64,000 nt of DNA from Alcaligenaceae bacterium CGII-47 (GCA_019166125.1 JAHTBO010000001.1:473066-537065), one strand, 5' to 3'. Positions 9,288 through 19,015 are shown, counted from the stretch's first letter. Notes: a model not told the origin generated them from the letters alone. Program-made: numbers and translations.

Positions 9288-10844
9288 TTAAGTGCGTCGC
9301 CGTGTAAAGTCTGACGGGCGAAACCCGAATAAAAACAAGGTACTGAAATAGGCCAGCATGCCTGCCCCTAGGACAATCAGCAGCCACATGACCCGCGTGG
9401 CGGGGTGCGCGCCCAGTGCAATCCAGTCTAGGTGCGCACCTGCCTGATACAGGACGCCCGCCAATGCGGCGAGGGCTGGCGCTAGCCTGAGTAGAAATAT
9501 CCCCCATCCAGCGCGTGGCACGTAGAGCTTGCGACGATACAGCAGCACGGCCAGGCTCAGCGCATTGACACTGGCACCCAGCCCGATCGATAGTGCGAGG
9601 CCTGCATGAGCGTAGAGCGGGACAAAGATCAGATTAAAGACCTGTGTTAGAACCAATACAAAAATAGCAATACGCACAGGTGTGCGGATGTCTTGTTTGG
9701 CATAAAAGCCAGGTGCCAGGATTTTGATGGCCAGCAGCCCTAGCAGGCCCACTGAATAGGCCATGACAGCCAGACGTGTTTGTGCAACGTCATGGGGGTT
9801 GAATGCACCGTAATTGAATAGGGTGGCCACTAGACCATCAGAGAGCATGGCCAGACCAAGGGCGGCGGGCAGGCCAAGCGTCAGGACGAGACGCAGCCCC
9901 CAGTCGAGCAACGAACTATAACGGTCATGATCTTGACTGGCGTGCGCGGCAGACAGGCTGGGGAGCAGGACTGTGCCAAGTGCCACGCCGAGTAAGGCAG
10001 TCGGAAACTCCATCAATCGGTCGGCAAAAGACAGCCAGGTTACGCTGCCCGGTGTGAGCCAGGTTGCGATATTCGTATTGATGAGCAAAGAGAGCTGTGC
10101 CACCGAGACGCCCAGGATGGCGGGCAGCATCTGGCGCATAATGCGGCGTACGGTTGGATCCCGCCAGGCCTTGCTCGCGTGGCGGCTATAGCGAGGCAGT
10201 AAGCTTAAGCGCCCAAGGGCAATCCACTGGACCAGGAGCTGCAGGATGCCGCCTACCATGACGCCAATCGCCAAGCCATAGATGGGCGTATCCAGGTGCG
10301 GCGATAGGTACAGGCTTGCACCGATCATGGAAAAATTTAGCAATACTGGGGTGAACGCGGGGACGGCAAAGCGGCTCCAGGTATTGAGAATGCCCGAGGC
10401 GAGCGCGACCAATGACATGCAGAGGATGTAAGGAAACATCATCCGCGTCATCCATACCGCTGCATCAAAGTCCCCTTGGCGTGCTGCAGCGCGCATGCCG
10501 CTGGCCATGGCCGTCACCACCCAGGGTGCACCCACAATACCTACCACGGTGACAAGGATCAGAACGAGGGTTAAAACCTGTGCGACATGATCGAGCAGTT
10601 GGCGCACGGCCTCTTGGCTGCGCTGAGTACGCACTTCGCCCAGGATGGGGACGAAGGCCTGCGAAAAGGCCCCTTCGCCAAACAGCCGCCGGAGCAGATT
10701 AGGAATGCGAAACGCGACCCAAAAGGCATCCGTTAGCGGCCCGGCGCCAAACGAACTGGCAATCAGGATGTCGCGCAGCAAGCCGGTAATACGGGAAAAG
10801 AGGGTCAGGCTGCTAATCGTGGCAGCCGAGCGCAACAGACCCAT
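9288..10844 (-). CDS. murJ: Lipid II flippase MurJ
   Basis: A 518-residue polytopic membrane protein that moves lipid II across the inner membrane for peptidoglycan synthesis. The N-terminus [19 protein letters not shown] and the following [15 protein letters not shown] segment are characteristic of MurJ/MviN. The arginine-rich loop [20 protein letters not shown] near residues 46-65 is strongly conserved. About fourteen hydrophobic segments are visible. It starts six bases after the short-chain dehydrogenase stop, so they share a transcript. Confidence 0.95.
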   Translation of the reverse strand: MGLLRSAATISSLTLFSRITGLLRDILIASSFGAGPLTDAFWVAFRIPNLLRRLFGEGAFSQAFVPILGEVRTQRSQEAVRQLLDHVAQVLTLVLILVTVVGIVGAPWVVTAMASGMRAAARQGDFDAAVWMTRMMFPYILCMSLVALASGILNTWSRFAVPAFTPVLLNFSMIGASLYLSPHLDTPIYGLAIGVMVGGILQLLVQWIALGRLSLLPRYSRHASKAWRDPTVRRIMRQMLPAILGVSVAQLSLLINTNIATWLTPGSVTWLSFADRLMEFPTALLGVALGTVLLPSLSAAHASQDHDRYSSLLDWGLRLVLTLGLPAALGLAMLSDGLVATLFNYGAFNPHDVAQTRLAVMAYSVGLLGLLAIKILAPGFYAKQDIRTPVRIAIFVLVLTQVFNLIFVPLYAHAGLALSIGLGASVNALSLAVLLYRRKLYVPRAGWGIFLLRLAPALAALAGVLYQAGAHLDWIALGAHPATRVMWLLIVLGAGMLAYFSTLFLFGFRPSDFTRRRT

Positions 10845-10850
10845 GGAAGC

Positions 10851-11609
10851 TTATTTCGGTGCCATGCGTATGGCACCGTCTAGGCGGATGGTCTCGCCAT
10901 TGAGCATTTCATTGTCCAGAATACTCAGTACGAGCTTGGCGTAGTCCTCTGGCCGCCCCAGGCGAGAGGGAAATGGCACGCTGGCCGCCAAGGAGTCCTG
11001 AACCTCTTGGGGCATGCCAAACAGCATTGGTGTGCCAAAGATACCGGGAGCGATGGTCATGCAACGTATGCCCTGGCGAGCCAGGTCGCGTGCGATGGCC
11101 AGTGTCATGCCTACGATCCCGGCCTTGGAGGCCGCGTAGGCAGATTGCCCAATCTGGCCGTCATAGGCAGCGACCGAGGCGGTATTGATGATGACGCCGC
11201 GCTCGCCGGTGGGTTCCGGTTCATTGTCCAGCATGACTTGGGCGGCGAGCCGCGCCATATTGAACGAACCGATCAAGTTGATATCGATGACCTTACGGAA
11301 CAAATCCAGTGAATGGGGGCCGCTTTTACCGACGATACGGGCTGCAGGTGCAATGCCAGCACAGTTCACCAGACCAAACAAGTCGCCCAGCTGTCGTGCG
11401 GCAGCGATCGTGGCTTGGGCATCCGCCTCTTGGGTTACGTCACAGTGGACGAAGGGTTGCCCGAGCTCCTGTGCAAGCGCTTGACCGGCTTCGTCTTGTA
11501 AATCAGCGATGATGACCTGTGCGCCTGCGGTAACCAGCGCGCGCGCCGTGCCCGCCCCCAGGCCCGATGCACTACCTGTAACGATAAAAACCTTGTTCTG
11601 TATATTCAT
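10851..11609 (-). CDS. Short-chain dehydrogenase, 3-hydroxyacyl-CoA dehydrogenase type-2 like
   Basis: A 252-residue Rossmann-fold oxidoreductase. NAD binding is shown by TGSASGLG near residues 11-18 and NCAG near 84; the catalytic pair is in YAASK. The C-terminus NGETIRLDGAIRMAPK closely resembles human HSD17B10-type 3-hydroxyacyl-CoA dehydrogenases. It probably oxidises 3-hydroxyacyl-CoA in fatty acid or branched-chain breakdown. The start at 11609 is backed by AAGGGG about seven bases upstream; longer in-frame starts lack a site. It is in a minus-strand run after adk (16 bases). Confidence 0.88.
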   Translation of the reverse strand: MNIQNKVFIVTGSASGLGAGTARALVTAGAQVIIADLQDEAGQALAQELGQPFVHCDVTQEADAQATIAAARQLGDLFGLVNCAGIAPAARIVGKSGPHSLDLFRKVIDINLIGSFNMARLAAQVMLDNEPEPTGERGVIINTASVAAYDGQIGQSAYAASKAGIVGMTLAIARDLARQGIRCMTIAPGIFGTPMLFGMPQEVQDSLAASVPFPSRLGRPEDYAKLVLSILDNEMLNGETIRLDGAIRMAPK

Positions 11610-11625
11610 TTCAGCCCCTTGGGTG

Positions 11626-12300
11626 TCAGGCGTTGCGTATTGGTTCGGCGCGCAGGATCGCCAGGATCTGCTCACGAACCGTGTCAACCGAGCCGACGCC
11701 AGAGATCTGTGCGTAATGCGGCGCGGCTGCATCGCCCGTCTGTGCCCATGTCGAGTAATAGTCGACTAATGGGCGGGTCTGTTTGCGATAGACCGAGAGT
11801 CGGTGGCGCACGGTGTCTTCGCGGTCATCATCGCGTTGGATCAGTGCCTCGCCGGTGATGTCATCCAGGCCTTCGTGCTTGGGCGGATTGAAGCTCGTGT
11901 GGTAGCTACGGCCGCTGGCGACGTGCACGCGTCGACCGCTCATGCGTTCGATGATGTGCTCTTCAGGTACGGCGATCTCGATGACGAAATCGAGTTGGAC
12001 ATCGGCGTGCTTAAGTGCATCCGCCTGTGGGATTGTGCGTGGAAAGCCATCAAACAGGTATCCCGCCTGACAGTCCGGCTGACGTAGCCGATCGCGTACC
12101 AGGCCGATAATGATGTCGTCGGACACCAGGCCCCCCGCATCCATGATTTTTTTGGCTTCGATCCCCAGGGGGGTCTGAGCCTTGACGGCTGCACGCAGCA
12201 TGTCGCCAGTTGAAATTTGCGGGATACCAAACGTATCGGTAATAAAGGCTGCTTGGGTGCCTTTTCCAGCGCCGGGCGGGCCGAGCAAAATCAAACGCAT
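11626..12300 (-). CDS. adk: Adenylate kinase
   Basis: A 224-residue enzyme interconverting ATP, ADP and AMP. The P-loop [10 protein letters not shown] is at residues 7-16, and DGFPRT marks the nucleotide monophosphate site. The LID domain has no cysteine cluster, so it is the non-zinc type, as in E. coli. The C-terminus is slightly longer than E. coli Adk. It follows kdsB by 86 bases. Confidence 0.96.
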   Translation of the reverse strand: MRLILLGPPGAGKGTQAAFITDTFGIPQISTGDMLRAAVKAQTPLGIEAKKIMDAGGLVSDDIIIGLVRDRLRQPDCQAGYLFDGFPRTIPQADALKHADVQLDFVIEIAVPEEHIIERMSGRRVHVASGRSYHTSFNPPKHEGLDDITGEALIQRDDDREDTVRHRLSVYRKQTRPLVDYYSTWAQTGDAAAPHYAQISGVGSVDTVREQILAILRAEPIRNA

Positions 12301-12386
12301 GAATTTCTCCGTGTATGCTGTCTTTCTGAATTTTTCTGATTATGCCGCAATGCAGCACATTCTGCATGATCGATAGAGAATGAAGA

Positions 12387-13151
12387 TCATGCCTGTCTGC
12401 CAAAAATCGCACGTACGCGTTCTAGGTCAGCGGCGGTATCGACGCCCGCTACCGGCGTATCCGCACCAAGATGGACGATGATCTGGTAGCCATGTTCTAA
12501 CGCCCGCAACTGTTCCAGTGACTCAAATTGTTCGAGTGCGCCGATGGGCAGCGTAGGAAAACGACGCAAGAAGTCTGCGCGGTAGGCATACAGGCCAATG
12601 TGGTGCCACGCGGGCAGGCCGCTCGCCAGGCGATGTGCGCCGTCAGCGAGGGCATCGCGTGCCCAGGGTATGGGTGCTCGGGAAAAGTACAGAGCGTGTC
12701 CATTTTGATCGCAGACCACCTTGACGGCATTGGGATTGAACAGCGTAATGCTCTCGCGGATGGGGCTCGCACAGGTGGCGATGGCTGCCTGCGGATGGGT
12801 GCAGAGCATCTGCGCGACGGTGTTGATCATCTCCGGATCAATCAGCGGCTCGTCGCCTTGGACGTTCACGACAATGGTGTCGGGCTTGAGCTCGAGAATT
12901 TGAACGGCCTCGGCGAGGCGATCAGTTCCTGTCGCGTGGTCGGCACGAGTCATGAGCACCTCAAAGCCGTATTGTCGGGCTGCCGCCTCGATATCTGCAT
13001 GATCGGTTGCAATAATCACACGTGAGGCATTAGAGCGGGCAGCGCGCTCTGCTGTGCGCACCACCATGGGACGCCCCGCAATATCGAGTAGAGGCTTGCC
13101 TGGCAGGCGGGTAGAGGCCGCGCGAGCCGGGACAATAGCAATAAAGCTCAT
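12387..13151 (-). CDS. kdsB: 3-deoxy-manno-octulosonate cytidylyltransferase
   Basis: A 254-residue CMP-KDO synthetase that activates KDO for lipopolysaccharide inner-core synthesis. It begins [20 protein letters not shown] with the nucleotide-binding PAR-x-x-SxRLPGKPL signature, followed by [11 protein letters not shown]. The start overlaps the stop of the Trm112-like gene (ATGA), so earlier in-frame starts are rejected. It works in the same pathway as lpxK upstream. Confidence 0.96.
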   Translation of the reverse strand: MSFIAIVPARAASTRLPGKPLLDIAGRPMVVRTAERAARSNASRVIIATDHADIEAAARQYGFEVLMTRADHATGTDRLAEAVQILELKPDTIVVNVQGDEPLIDPEMINTVAQMLCTHPQAAIATCASPIRESITLFNPNAVKVVCDQNGHALYFSRAPIPWARDALADGAHRLASGLPAWHHIGLYAYRADFLRRFPTLPIGALEQFESLEQLRALEHGYQIIVHLGADTPVAGVDTAADLERVRAIFGRQA

Positions 13152-13330
13152 GCCTTGGCCAGATCGGGGTCTAACTGCCGTGCTTCGCTCTCTAGCATGA
13201 TGGGGACGCCATCCCGAATCGGGAAGGCCAGGCGGTCTGCCGCACAGATGAGCTCCTGCTGGTCGCGATCGTGGCGCAGCGTGCTCTTGCACACCGGGCA
13301 GACCAGGATTTGTAGTAGGCGATTTTCCAT
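13148..13330 (-). CDS. Trm112/YcaR family small protein (UPF0434)
   Basis: A 60-residue protein with [18 protein letters not shown], then [20 protein letters not shown], the Trm112/YcaR pattern. The CPVC pair and one later Cys remain of a zinc-ribbon-like site. The family acts as a methyltransferase partner in eukaryotes and archaea; the bacterial role is not settled. It is usually found between lpxK and kdsB, as here, and its stop overlaps the kdsB start. Confidence 0.9.
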   Translation of the reverse strand: MENRLLQILVCPVCKSTLRHDRDQQELICAADRLAFPIRDGVPIMLESEARQLDPDLAKA

Positions 13331-13419
13331 CAAGCGCTCCGGTAGTAGGTAGGTGGAAAAACTCACAGTTTAATGCCTGCCATGCTTCGCGGCCATCGTC
13401 ACTGTCACAGAGGTGGCAA

Positions 13420-14463
13420 TCAATGCTTGTACAGCGTGTGGCGAATGGCCTTTAGGCGCATATCGACCTGCTGGATCCACAGGGGATCCGAGAAGACAGG
13501 CTCAACATGGACTACCCATACACGCGGGTCGCCCAGGTCTTTGCATTTAATGCCGTCTTTGGCTGTAATCAGGACAGGTGCATCGGGTAGATCAGCGAAC
13601 GGATTATCCTGGAACGCGTCGTGATCGGGCAAAGCTCTGGTCTGTGCAAGATTGATTCCTGAGGCGCGCAGCATGGTAAAAAATCGTTCGGGCTGGCCGA
13701 TGGCTGCAAGGGCGCTGCATGGAAATTGGGTGTAGCGTGCCTGCCAGTGTTCCCAGTCCAGGTTCTCGCCTGTTGCCAAGTGTTCAACGTGTGTCGGGCG
13801 CAGTTGTACGGTCAGGCCAGATGTCGTGGATGCACAGATCGATCCGGCGGATAAGGTGGTGATTACCCAATCCGCGCGATTTAGGCGGCAAGCAGGTTCA
13901 CGTAGTGGCCCGGCGGGTAGCAGGCGTCCATTGCCCGTGCCTCGTTCGTCCTGCACGATAATTTCCAGATCGCGCGCCATGGCCAGGTGCTGCAGGCCAT
14001 CATCGGAGATGATGACATCCACGTTCGGGCAGCGCGTGAGCAGCGTACGAATGGCTCGTACGCGCTGCGGGTGGACGGCGACCGGGGCGGCTGTTTGGCG
14101 GGCGATTAGCGCGGGCTCATCACCTAAAGTCTGCACGCTGGCGTCATCCATAGACAGCTGCACTTGGCTGGTGGGGCGTGCGCCGTATCCGCGGCTGACC
14201 ACCCCCGGTGTCCAGCCGCATGCACGCAGTGCCTCTACCAGTGCGATAACAATCGGGGTCTTGCCGGTGCCACCGACCATAATATTGCCAACGACGACCA
14301 CAGGTACAGGGGCGTGGTAGGCTCGTTCAGGATATCGGCGCACGCATCTGGCACGATAGGTGCTTACTGCACGGATTATCCAGGATATGGGCAGAAGTAC
14401 GGTACTGGTCAGGCCAGTGCCGCTCCAGACATGCTGCGCCCAACGCTCGATGGCTGCTCTCAA
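13420..14463 (-). CDS. lpxK: Tetraacyldisaccharide 4'-kinase
   Basis: A 347-residue membrane-associated kinase that phosphorylates the lipid A disaccharide to give lipid IVA. An N-terminal hydrophobic segment (TSTVLLPISWIIRAVSTY) is followed by the Walker A NIMVGGTGKTP near residues 60-70. DDGLQH and RHPITHPTP-like tails are not confused here: DDGLQH is visible near residue 150 as the family motif. Its ATG overlaps the exbD stop, so it is translationally coupled to the ExbB/ExbD genes. Confidence 0.95.
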   Translation of the reverse strand: MRAAIERWAQHVWSGTGLTSTVLLPISWIIRAVSTYRARCVRRYPERAYHAPVPVVVVGNIMVGGTGKTPIVIALVEALRACGWTPGVVSRGYGARPTSQVQLSMDDASVQTLGDEPALIARQTAAPVAVHPQRVRAIRTLLTRCPNVDVIISDDGLQHLAMARDLEIIVQDERGTGNGRLLPAGPLREPACRLNRADWVITTLSAGSICASTTSGLTVQLRPTHVEHLATGENLDWEHWQARYTQFPCSALAAIGQPERFFTMLRASGINLAQTRALPDHDAFQDNPFADLPDAPVLITAKDGIKCKDLGDPRVWVVHVEPVFSDPLWIQQVDMRLKAIRHTLYKH

Positions 14464-14873
14464 GGCCGGCTCTGCGTGGTAAAAAACACGCGCTCGATGC
14501 CTGCCTGACGTGCGGCTTCGAGCACGCGCACCACGGCGGCGTGTGTGGCTTGGGCATCGGCATTGATGCGCAGGCCCGGGTCGCTGTGGCCCTGACCAGC
14601 TGCCTCGAGTGCTTGTGCCATCTGATCGTCGTTGTCGACACTGATGTACTCGCCATTCAGCGCATACAGGCCTTCCTGGCTAATGGCGATATCGATGAGC
14701 TGTTCGGGTGCCAGCGCCTCGGCGCGCGCCTCGGGCAGTGCCACCTTTAGTTGGCGGGTCTGGGTGAACGAAGTCGATGCCGCTAGAAAAATCAGAATAA
14801 CCAACAGGACATCAATCAGAGGGATCAGGTTCATCTCTGGTTCGTCGGACGAGAGTGCGCGGCGAAAGTTCAT
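14460..14873 (-). CDS. exbD: ExbD/TolR family biopolymer transport protein
   Basis: A 137-residue protein with one transmembrane helix near residues 14-36 (MNLIPLIDVLLVILIFLAAS) containing the conserved membrane Asp of proton-driven motors. A periplasmic domain follows. It overlaps exbB upstream and lpxK downstream by four bases each. With ExbB it forms a proton-motive-force motor; the energised partner is not in the window and no tonB is adjacent. Placement in front of lpxK is common in beta- and gammaproteobacteria. Confidence 0.9.
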   Translation of the reverse strand: MNFRRALSSDEPEMNLIPLIDVLLVILIFLAASTSFTQTRQLKVALPEARAEALAPEQLIDIAISQEGLYALNGEYISVDNDDQMAQALEAAGQGHSDPGLRINADAQATHAAVVRVLEAARQAGIERVFFTTQSRP

Positions 14874-15478
14874 GTCACTACCCGACGACTGATCAGGCGG
14901 TTAAGCACGCTGGCTTCGCGCTCCATCGTATGCAGAAAATAATCGACGCGTGAGCGAAAATAACGGTGAAATACAAGGGCAGGAACGGCGATGAGAATGC
15001 CGAACCCCGTGTTGTACAGGGCGATTGAGATGCCATGCGCAAGTTGGCTGGGGTCGCTGCCTGTTGCGTTATAAGCGCCGAATATCTCTACCATGCCTAC
15101 TACAGTGCCAAATAAGCCCAGAAGGGGGGCGACGACGGCGATCGTCGAAAGCGCGGGCAGATAGCGGTTCAACCGCCAGGCGACGTCCTTGCCTACATCC
15201 TCGATAGCTGCCAGGCGCCATTCGTCGGGTTCATCGCGGTGAGCGGCAACCTCTGCGAGGATGCGGCCCATCGCACAGCGTCGAGCAAGCTTTAGGATCG
15301 CATCCGGCTCGTCTTGTTGGCGGCGCATGAGCTCGAGGACTTGGTCGGGTAGGCCTCGCGGCATGATCTGGCTCTCCCGCAGGGAGAGAAATCGTTCTAT
15401 GATAATTGCCAAGGTAATGACTGAGGTAGCGACCAGCAGCCAGATGGGCCAGCCTGCTGCGTCGATGATGTCGAGCAA
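14870..15478 (-). CDS. exbB: ExbB/TolQ/MotA family proton channel protein
   Basis: A 202-residue protein with three transmembrane helices: near residues 12-30, 107-130 (STIAVVAPLLGLFGTVVGMV) and 148-168. The second matches the MotA/TolQ/ExbB signature. It is the first gene of the exbB-exbD-lpxK operon on the minus strand; its promoter must lie in the 400-base gap shared with xseA. Confidence 0.9.
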   Translation of the reverse strand: MLDIIDAAGWPIWLLVATSVITLAIIIERFLSLRESQIMPRGLPDQVLELMRRQQDEPDAILKLARRCAMGRILAEVAAHRDEPDEWRLAAIEDVGKDVAWRLNRYLPALSTIAVVAPLLGLFGTVVGMVEIFGAYNATGSDPSQLAHGISIALYNTGFGILIAVPALVFHRYFRSRVDYFLHTMEREASVLNRLISRRVVT

Positions 15479-15654
15479 AATAATCCCCTTAGGCGTGATG
15501 CGCGCTGTGATGAGTGCGACGCATCGCGTTTCGTGAGCAGGTATTTTAAGGCTAACTCAGCAAAACCGATGGTTTTCAGCTTTCAGCCCGTCGTAAGGCG
15601 CATCTTTTGGGCTTCTTAGGTGGTGAATCGGCGTGGATAGGGGCTTTGTAGAGA

Positions 15655-15689
15655 GTATCCACAGAATCTGTGGATAATTCTGTGCATAA
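15655..15689. promoter_or_regulatory. Cluster of DnaA-box-like sequences between exbB and xseA
   Basis: Three 9-mers lie within 35 bases. GTATCCACA is at 15655-15663 (one mismatch). TTATCCACA read on the minus strand is at 15669-15677 (perfect). TTATGCACA on the minus strand is at 15681-15689 (fits TTATNCACA). The first two form a perfect inverted repeat, TATCCACAG-AAT-CTGTGGATA. They may bind DnaA, or the palindrome may be an unrelated operator. The rest of the 403-base gap (15479-15881) holds two more inverted repeats listed separately and otherwise no gene I can support. Confidence 0.45.
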
Positions 15690-15692
15690 CTT

Positions 15693-15724
15693 CCGATAAC
15701 CGTATAGTTCATGCATGTTATCGG
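15693..15724. repeat. Inverted repeat CCGATAAC / GTTATCGG
   Basis: Eight-base perfect arms at 15693-15700 and 15717-15724 with a 16-base spacer containing ATGCAT. It follows directly after the DnaA-box-like cluster and has no T run, so it looks more like a protein site than a terminator. Confidence 0.5.
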
Positions 15725-15751
15725 TTCATTGGTTAATTTGCGACCATTCTT

Positions 15752-15784
15752 CACATTGATTTAAAAGTCATTTAAATCAATGTG
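15752..15784. repeat. Perfect 14-base inverted repeat before xseA
   Basis: CACATTGATTTAAA at 15752-15765 is matched exactly by its reverse complement at 15771-15784, with spacer AGTCA. The arms are AT-rich, and it lies about 100 bases before xseA in the divergent gap. An operator or cruciform-forming element is more likely than a terminator because neither flank has a T tract. Confidence 0.6.
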
Positions 15785-15881
15785 TTGCATGGGTTTCTTA
15801 AACCTTATTTTCATGTGACCTGCGGATAGGCTTGAAACTAGGCCTATTTGACAAAGCGGGATTGCTTGTGGACAGATTCTC

Positions 15882-17120
15882 ATGAGTATTTCAAATGAGG
15901 GCGCGGGATTGGCGCCCGCAGAGGATGGCGAGATCATTCTGAGCGTGGCTCAGCTCAATCGCCAGGTCGGGCAGTTGCTCGAGACCTGTTTCTCGCGAAT
16001 ATGGGTACGCGGTGAGATCTCCAACTTTACCCGTGCCGCGTCGGGTCACTGGTATTTTTCCATTAAGGATGAGGCGGCCGCTGTGCGAGCCGTCATGTTT
16101 CGTGGCAGGACTGCAGCGGTGGGCTTTGTGCCGCAGGCGGGTGATCGCTGCGAGTTTCGGGTTCAGGTGTCGCTCTATGAGCCCCGTGGAGATTTTCAAG
16201 TTCAAGTCGAGAGTCTGCGCCGGGCGGGGCGGGGTGATTTGCACGAGGCATTCCTGCGCTTGAAGGACAAGCTTACGGCTGAGGGTCTATGTGATACGGG
16301 GCGCAAACGCCCCATTGCACCGATGCCTTTGGCCATCGGGGTGGTGACATCATTGGCCGCAGCGGCGCTGCGCGATGTGCTGTCCGTGATAGCGCGCCGT
16401 GCACCTCATGTGCGTGTTGTGATCTATCCCTCACCCGTTCAGGGGCGTGAGGCGGCAGGACAGCTCGTCGCGGCGCTCAACGAGGCCATCGCTCGTCAGG
16501 AGGTGGATACGCTGCTGCTGGTGCGCGGTGGGGGAAGTCTGGAAGACTTGTGGAGCTTTAATGACGAGGTGCTTGCTCGAACCATTGCGGGCAGCCCGAT
16601 TCCTGTGGTAAGCGGGGTGGGGCACGAAACGGATTTTACGATTGCCGATTTTGTCTCTGATCTGCGTGCTCCCACGCCTACGGCAGCGGCAGAGCTGTGT
16701 TGCGATAGCCGTGCATTGTCTTTGGATCGGCTTGGCTCGGTTTTATCCAGAGTGGCCACGGCCCAGCGCCGTCTTCTTGATCGCGCTGCAATGCGTCTGG
16801 ATCGGGCCACATCGATGCTGGTCTCGCCCCAGCAGCGCCTAGAGCGCCAACGCCAGGCCGTGGTCGGTGTCATAAGGCGCATGGACCTGTCCCTACAACG
16901 GGATCAGGCGGCACGTGGCCAGCGCTTGCACGCAGCCATTCGTACGCTCGTCGCGCTGGATCCGCATTCCGTGGTTCGGCGTGGCTATGCGATCGTGAGG
17001 GGTTCTGACGGAGTCGTTGTTAAAAATGCGTTAGACTTAAAGATTGGCGAGCGGCTAGATGTCGAGCTTGGCTGCGGCCGTGTGCAGGCTGATGTCGTAC
17101 AGACCGACGCCTTGCTTTAG
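15882..17120 (+). CDS. xseA: Exodeoxyribonuclease VII large subunit
   Basis: A 412-residue nuclease subunit. An N-terminal OB fold ([14 protein letters not shown], then [22 protein letters not shown]) is followed by the catalytic domain with VVTS near residue 152, [11 protein letters not shown] near 213-223 and [10 protein letters not shown] near 245. A long helical region ends the protein. It degrades single-stranded DNA together with the small subunit XseB, which is not next to it here. A TTGACA at 15848-15853 could be part of its promoter. Confidence 0.95.
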   Translation: MSISNEGAGLAPAEDGEIILSVAQLNRQVGQLLETCFSRIWVRGEISNFTRAASGHWYFSIKDEAAAVRAVMFRGRTAAVGFVPQAGDRCEFRVQVSLYEPRGDFQVQVESLRRAGRGDLHEAFLRLKDKLTAEGLCDTGRKRPIAPMPLAIGVVTSLAAAALRDVLSVIARRAPHVRVVIYPSPVQGREAAGQLVAALNEAIARQEVDTLLLVRGGGSLEDLWSFNDEVLARTIAGSPIPVVSGVGHETDFTIADFVSDLRAPTPTAAAELCCDSRALSLDRLGSVLSRVATAQRRLLDRAAMRLDRATSMLVSPQQRLERQRQAVVGVIRRMDLSLQRDQAARGQRLHAAIRTLVALDPHSVVRRGYAIVRGSDGVVVKNALDLKIGERLDVELGCGRVQADVVQTDALL

Positions 17121-17181
17121 GAACCCTCTGATCAAGTCTCCCGGTTCATCGTCGTTCAATATCTGTTTGAAGGAAATAAAA

Positions 17182-17760
17182 ATGGCTATTACCCTACCCC
17201 AGCTCCCATATGCGATGGACGCCTTGGCGCCCCATATCTCAAAGGAAACACTGGAATATCATTATGGCAAGCACCATCAGGCCTACGTCACGAACCTGAA
17301 CAATGCCATCGAAGGCACGGATCTAGCAGCAGCCAGCCTCGAGGACATCATCAAAAAATCCTCGGGCGGCGTGTTCAATAACGCAGCTCAGGTGTGGAAT
17401 CACACGTTCTATTGGAACAGCCTCTCTCCCAAGGGCGGTGGTGTGCCGACTGGCGCGCTCCTCGCAGCGATCAATGCCAAGTGGGGCAGTGTCGATGCGT
17501 TCAAGGAGGCATTCACCAAGTCTGCTGCGGGTAATTTTGGCTCGGGCTGGACATGGCTCGTCAAAAAGCCCGATGGGACATTAGATATTGTCAATACCAG
17601 CAACGCTGGCACGACGGTGACCTCGGATGACAAGGCCTTGCTGACCTGTGATGTCTGGGAGCATGCCTACTATATCGATTACCGCAATGCCCGTCCCAAG
17701 TACCTCGAAAATTTCTGGAGCTTGGTCAACTGGAGCTTTGCTGCGTCCAACCTCGCCTGA
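17182..17760 (+). CDS. sodB: Superoxide dismutase, iron type
   Basis: A 192-residue enzyme that removes superoxide in the cytoplasm. Metal ligands are visible in [12 protein letters not shown], the second His in QVWNHTFYW, and Asp and His in [13 protein letters not shown]. The NNAAQVWNH segment with Gln points to the iron form. The start at 17182 is preceded by AAGGA and matches the family; the frame is open further upstream, but that is overlap with xseA. A terminator follows, and a decayed group II intron begins right behind it. Confidence 0.95.
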   Translation: MAITLPQLPYAMDALAPHISKETLEYHYGKHHQAYVTNLNNAIEGTDLAAASLEDIIKKSSGGVFNNAAQVWNHTFYWNSLSPKGGGVPTGALLAAINAKWGSVDAFKEAFTKSAAGNFGSGWTWLVKKPDGTLDIVNTSNAGTTVTSDDKALLTCDVWEHAYYIDYRNARPKYLENFWSLVNWSFAASNLA

Positions 17761-17827
17761 TCCGGGGCCAAGACTGTTAAAACAGCGACCCAGCGGATGT
17801 GCCCTTTCTTTGGCATCGCGCTGGGTA

Positions 17828-17852
17828 AGACAGCTCTGAGGAGCTGTTTTTT
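17828..17852 (+). terminator. Rho-independent terminator of sodB
   Basis: ACAGCTC and GAGCTGT pair across the loop TGAG and are followed by TTTTT. The intron remnant starts two bases later, the arrangement used by group IIC introns, which insert just downstream of terminator hairpins. Confidence 0.85.
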
Positions 17853-17854
17853 AT

Positions 17855-18505
17855 GTGCGCCCAGCATGGGCGCACTCTTGGAGGTGCAAGTCCTCCCGTA
17901 AGCTGATCACAGCGAACGAAGCGAAGCACAACTGCATGAGGGTGACCGAGTGTGGGAAGGAAGCGTGGAGCGAGAAGTCAGCAGAGGTCGTAGTAGCCAC
18001 GGTAGCGGGGCCGGTAAGGCCGAGAGCGAGGTGGCGAAGGACTAAACGAGAAGGAGTATTGCTCGACATGACGATGCAACGTGTATTGCCTCAGATGTCC
18101 ACGCCAGTGGAGCGGGGGGGGTAGCGCGCGGTGAAGCCGCGCTGACAAGAGAGAATCTGCAAGCAGCGTGTCCGGCAATTGACCCGCCGCTCGGGCGGGC
18201 GCAGCATGCAGCAAGTGGTTGACCGCCTGCGTCGCGATCTGTTGGGATGGAAGGGTTACTTCAGGTTGGCGCAAACGCCACGAATCTGGCGAGGGCTGGA
18301 CGAGTGGTTGCACGACGGGTAGCGGCTAATAGCCACTGCTGGTGGCGCAACAGCGGCAAGGACCTGAACCGTGTGCTGACTGTGGCATGGTTCGAGCGCC
18401 TGGGTTTACCTCGACTCTCATAACCTCAACTTCTCGAACCGCCCGGTGCGGACCCGCATGCCGGGTGGTGTGGCAGGGGCGCAGTCTACAAAGACTGCCC
18501 CCTAT
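17855..18505 (+). mobile_element. Decayed group II intron (probably class C)
   Basis: The 5' end reads GTGCGCCCAGCATGGGCGCA followed by CTCTTGGAGGTGCAAGTCC, the usual start of bacterial group II introns. Near the 3' end a domain V-like hairpin is at 18438-18469 (ACCGCCCGG with CCGGGTGGT, inner TGCG with CGCA). It is followed by a domain VI-like hairpin at 18476-18502. Between them are only remnants of the maturase gene. Intact relatives are near 2 kb, so about two thirds is missing. It sits between the sodB terminator and the stop codon of the convergent DUF192 gene. The exact 3' boundary is uncertain by several bases. Confidence 0.85.
18170..18423 (+). pseudogene. Remnant of group II intron reverse transcriptase/maturase (C-terminal fragments)
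   Basis: One frame reads VRQLTRRSGGRSMQQVVDRL, then LLGWKGYFRLAQTPRIWRGL and DEWLHDG, and stops at 18320-18322. This is the X/thumb region of intron-encoded maturases. Three bases later, in another frame, ANSHCWWRNSGKDLNRVLTV and AWFERLGLPRLS run to a stop at 18421-18423, which is the expected extreme C-terminus. The reverse transcriptase core and the segment between the two fragments are deleted, so no functional protein can be made. Confidence 0.85.
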
Positions 18506-18511
18506 GCCGAT

Positions 18512-19015
18512 TTATTGGGCTGGCAAACGAGGCAGAGACGTGACGAGATTGCCACGCTCGACGCCCACCCGCGCGAACCAGCCCTGAGGGACTTCAAGTG
18601 CGTAGCGCACGGCCTCATCCGGGCAATGGGCGGTCTCGCTATAAGCTTGCATATCAGCGATAGAGGCGATCCGGTGTTCGGCTGTGATAAAGGCAATGGA
18701 CAGTGACGATGGGGTGTCCTTCATCCAAAAGCAATGCAGGTCGGTCGTGTCAAATATAAACAGCATACCGTGTCCATCGGGTAGCTTGTCACGCCCCATG
18801 AGGCCGCGTTGGCGGGAGGCGGGCGTACTGGCAAGCTCAACCTGGATGCTATGTCCACCCACTTGGATTTCGGCCAAAGGTAATTGCGCAGGCTCAGACT
18901 TGGCCGGGCTAAGGGTTGCACATAATATGAGTATTACCAAAAAAATAGGGCCTGAAACAAGCCCTATATGACGGTAAAATACAGATATTATTGTGAGTAT
19001 TCTGACAGAAGGCAT
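18512..19015 (-). CDS. DUF192 family secreted protein
   Basis: A 167-residue protein with an N-terminal hydrophobic signal region (HIGLVSGPIFLVILILCATL, about residues 16-35). A DUF192 domain follows: VELASTPASRQRGLMGRDKL, MLFIFDTT and HCFWMKDT. Members are small exported beta proteins of unknown function. It follows cspA on the minus strand by six bases and ends where the intron remnant begins, so the intron did not disrupt its coding sequence. Confidence 0.85.
   Translation of the reverse strand: MPSVRILTIISVFYRHIGLVSGPIFLVILILCATLSPAKSEPAQLPLAEIQVGGHSIQVELASTPASRQRGLMGRDKLPDGHGMLFIFDTTDLHCFWMKDTPSSLSIAFITAEHRIASIADMQAYSETAHCPDEAVRYALEVPQGWFARVGVERGNLVTSLPRLPAQ

Noticed and set aside
8620-9507. 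A 295-codon open frame on the minus strand over the end of argF and rpsT
   Set aside because: It overlaps rpsT in another frame and argF on the opposite strand; no family pattern is visible.
15557-15754. A 65-codon open frame on the minus strand in the exbB-xseA gap
   Set aside because: No ribosome binding site, no family match, and it covers palindromic non-coding sequence.
17855-18124. An 89-codon open frame starting at the first base of the intron remnant
   Set aside because: The sequence is explained by group II intron RNA domains; the peptide has no known pattern.
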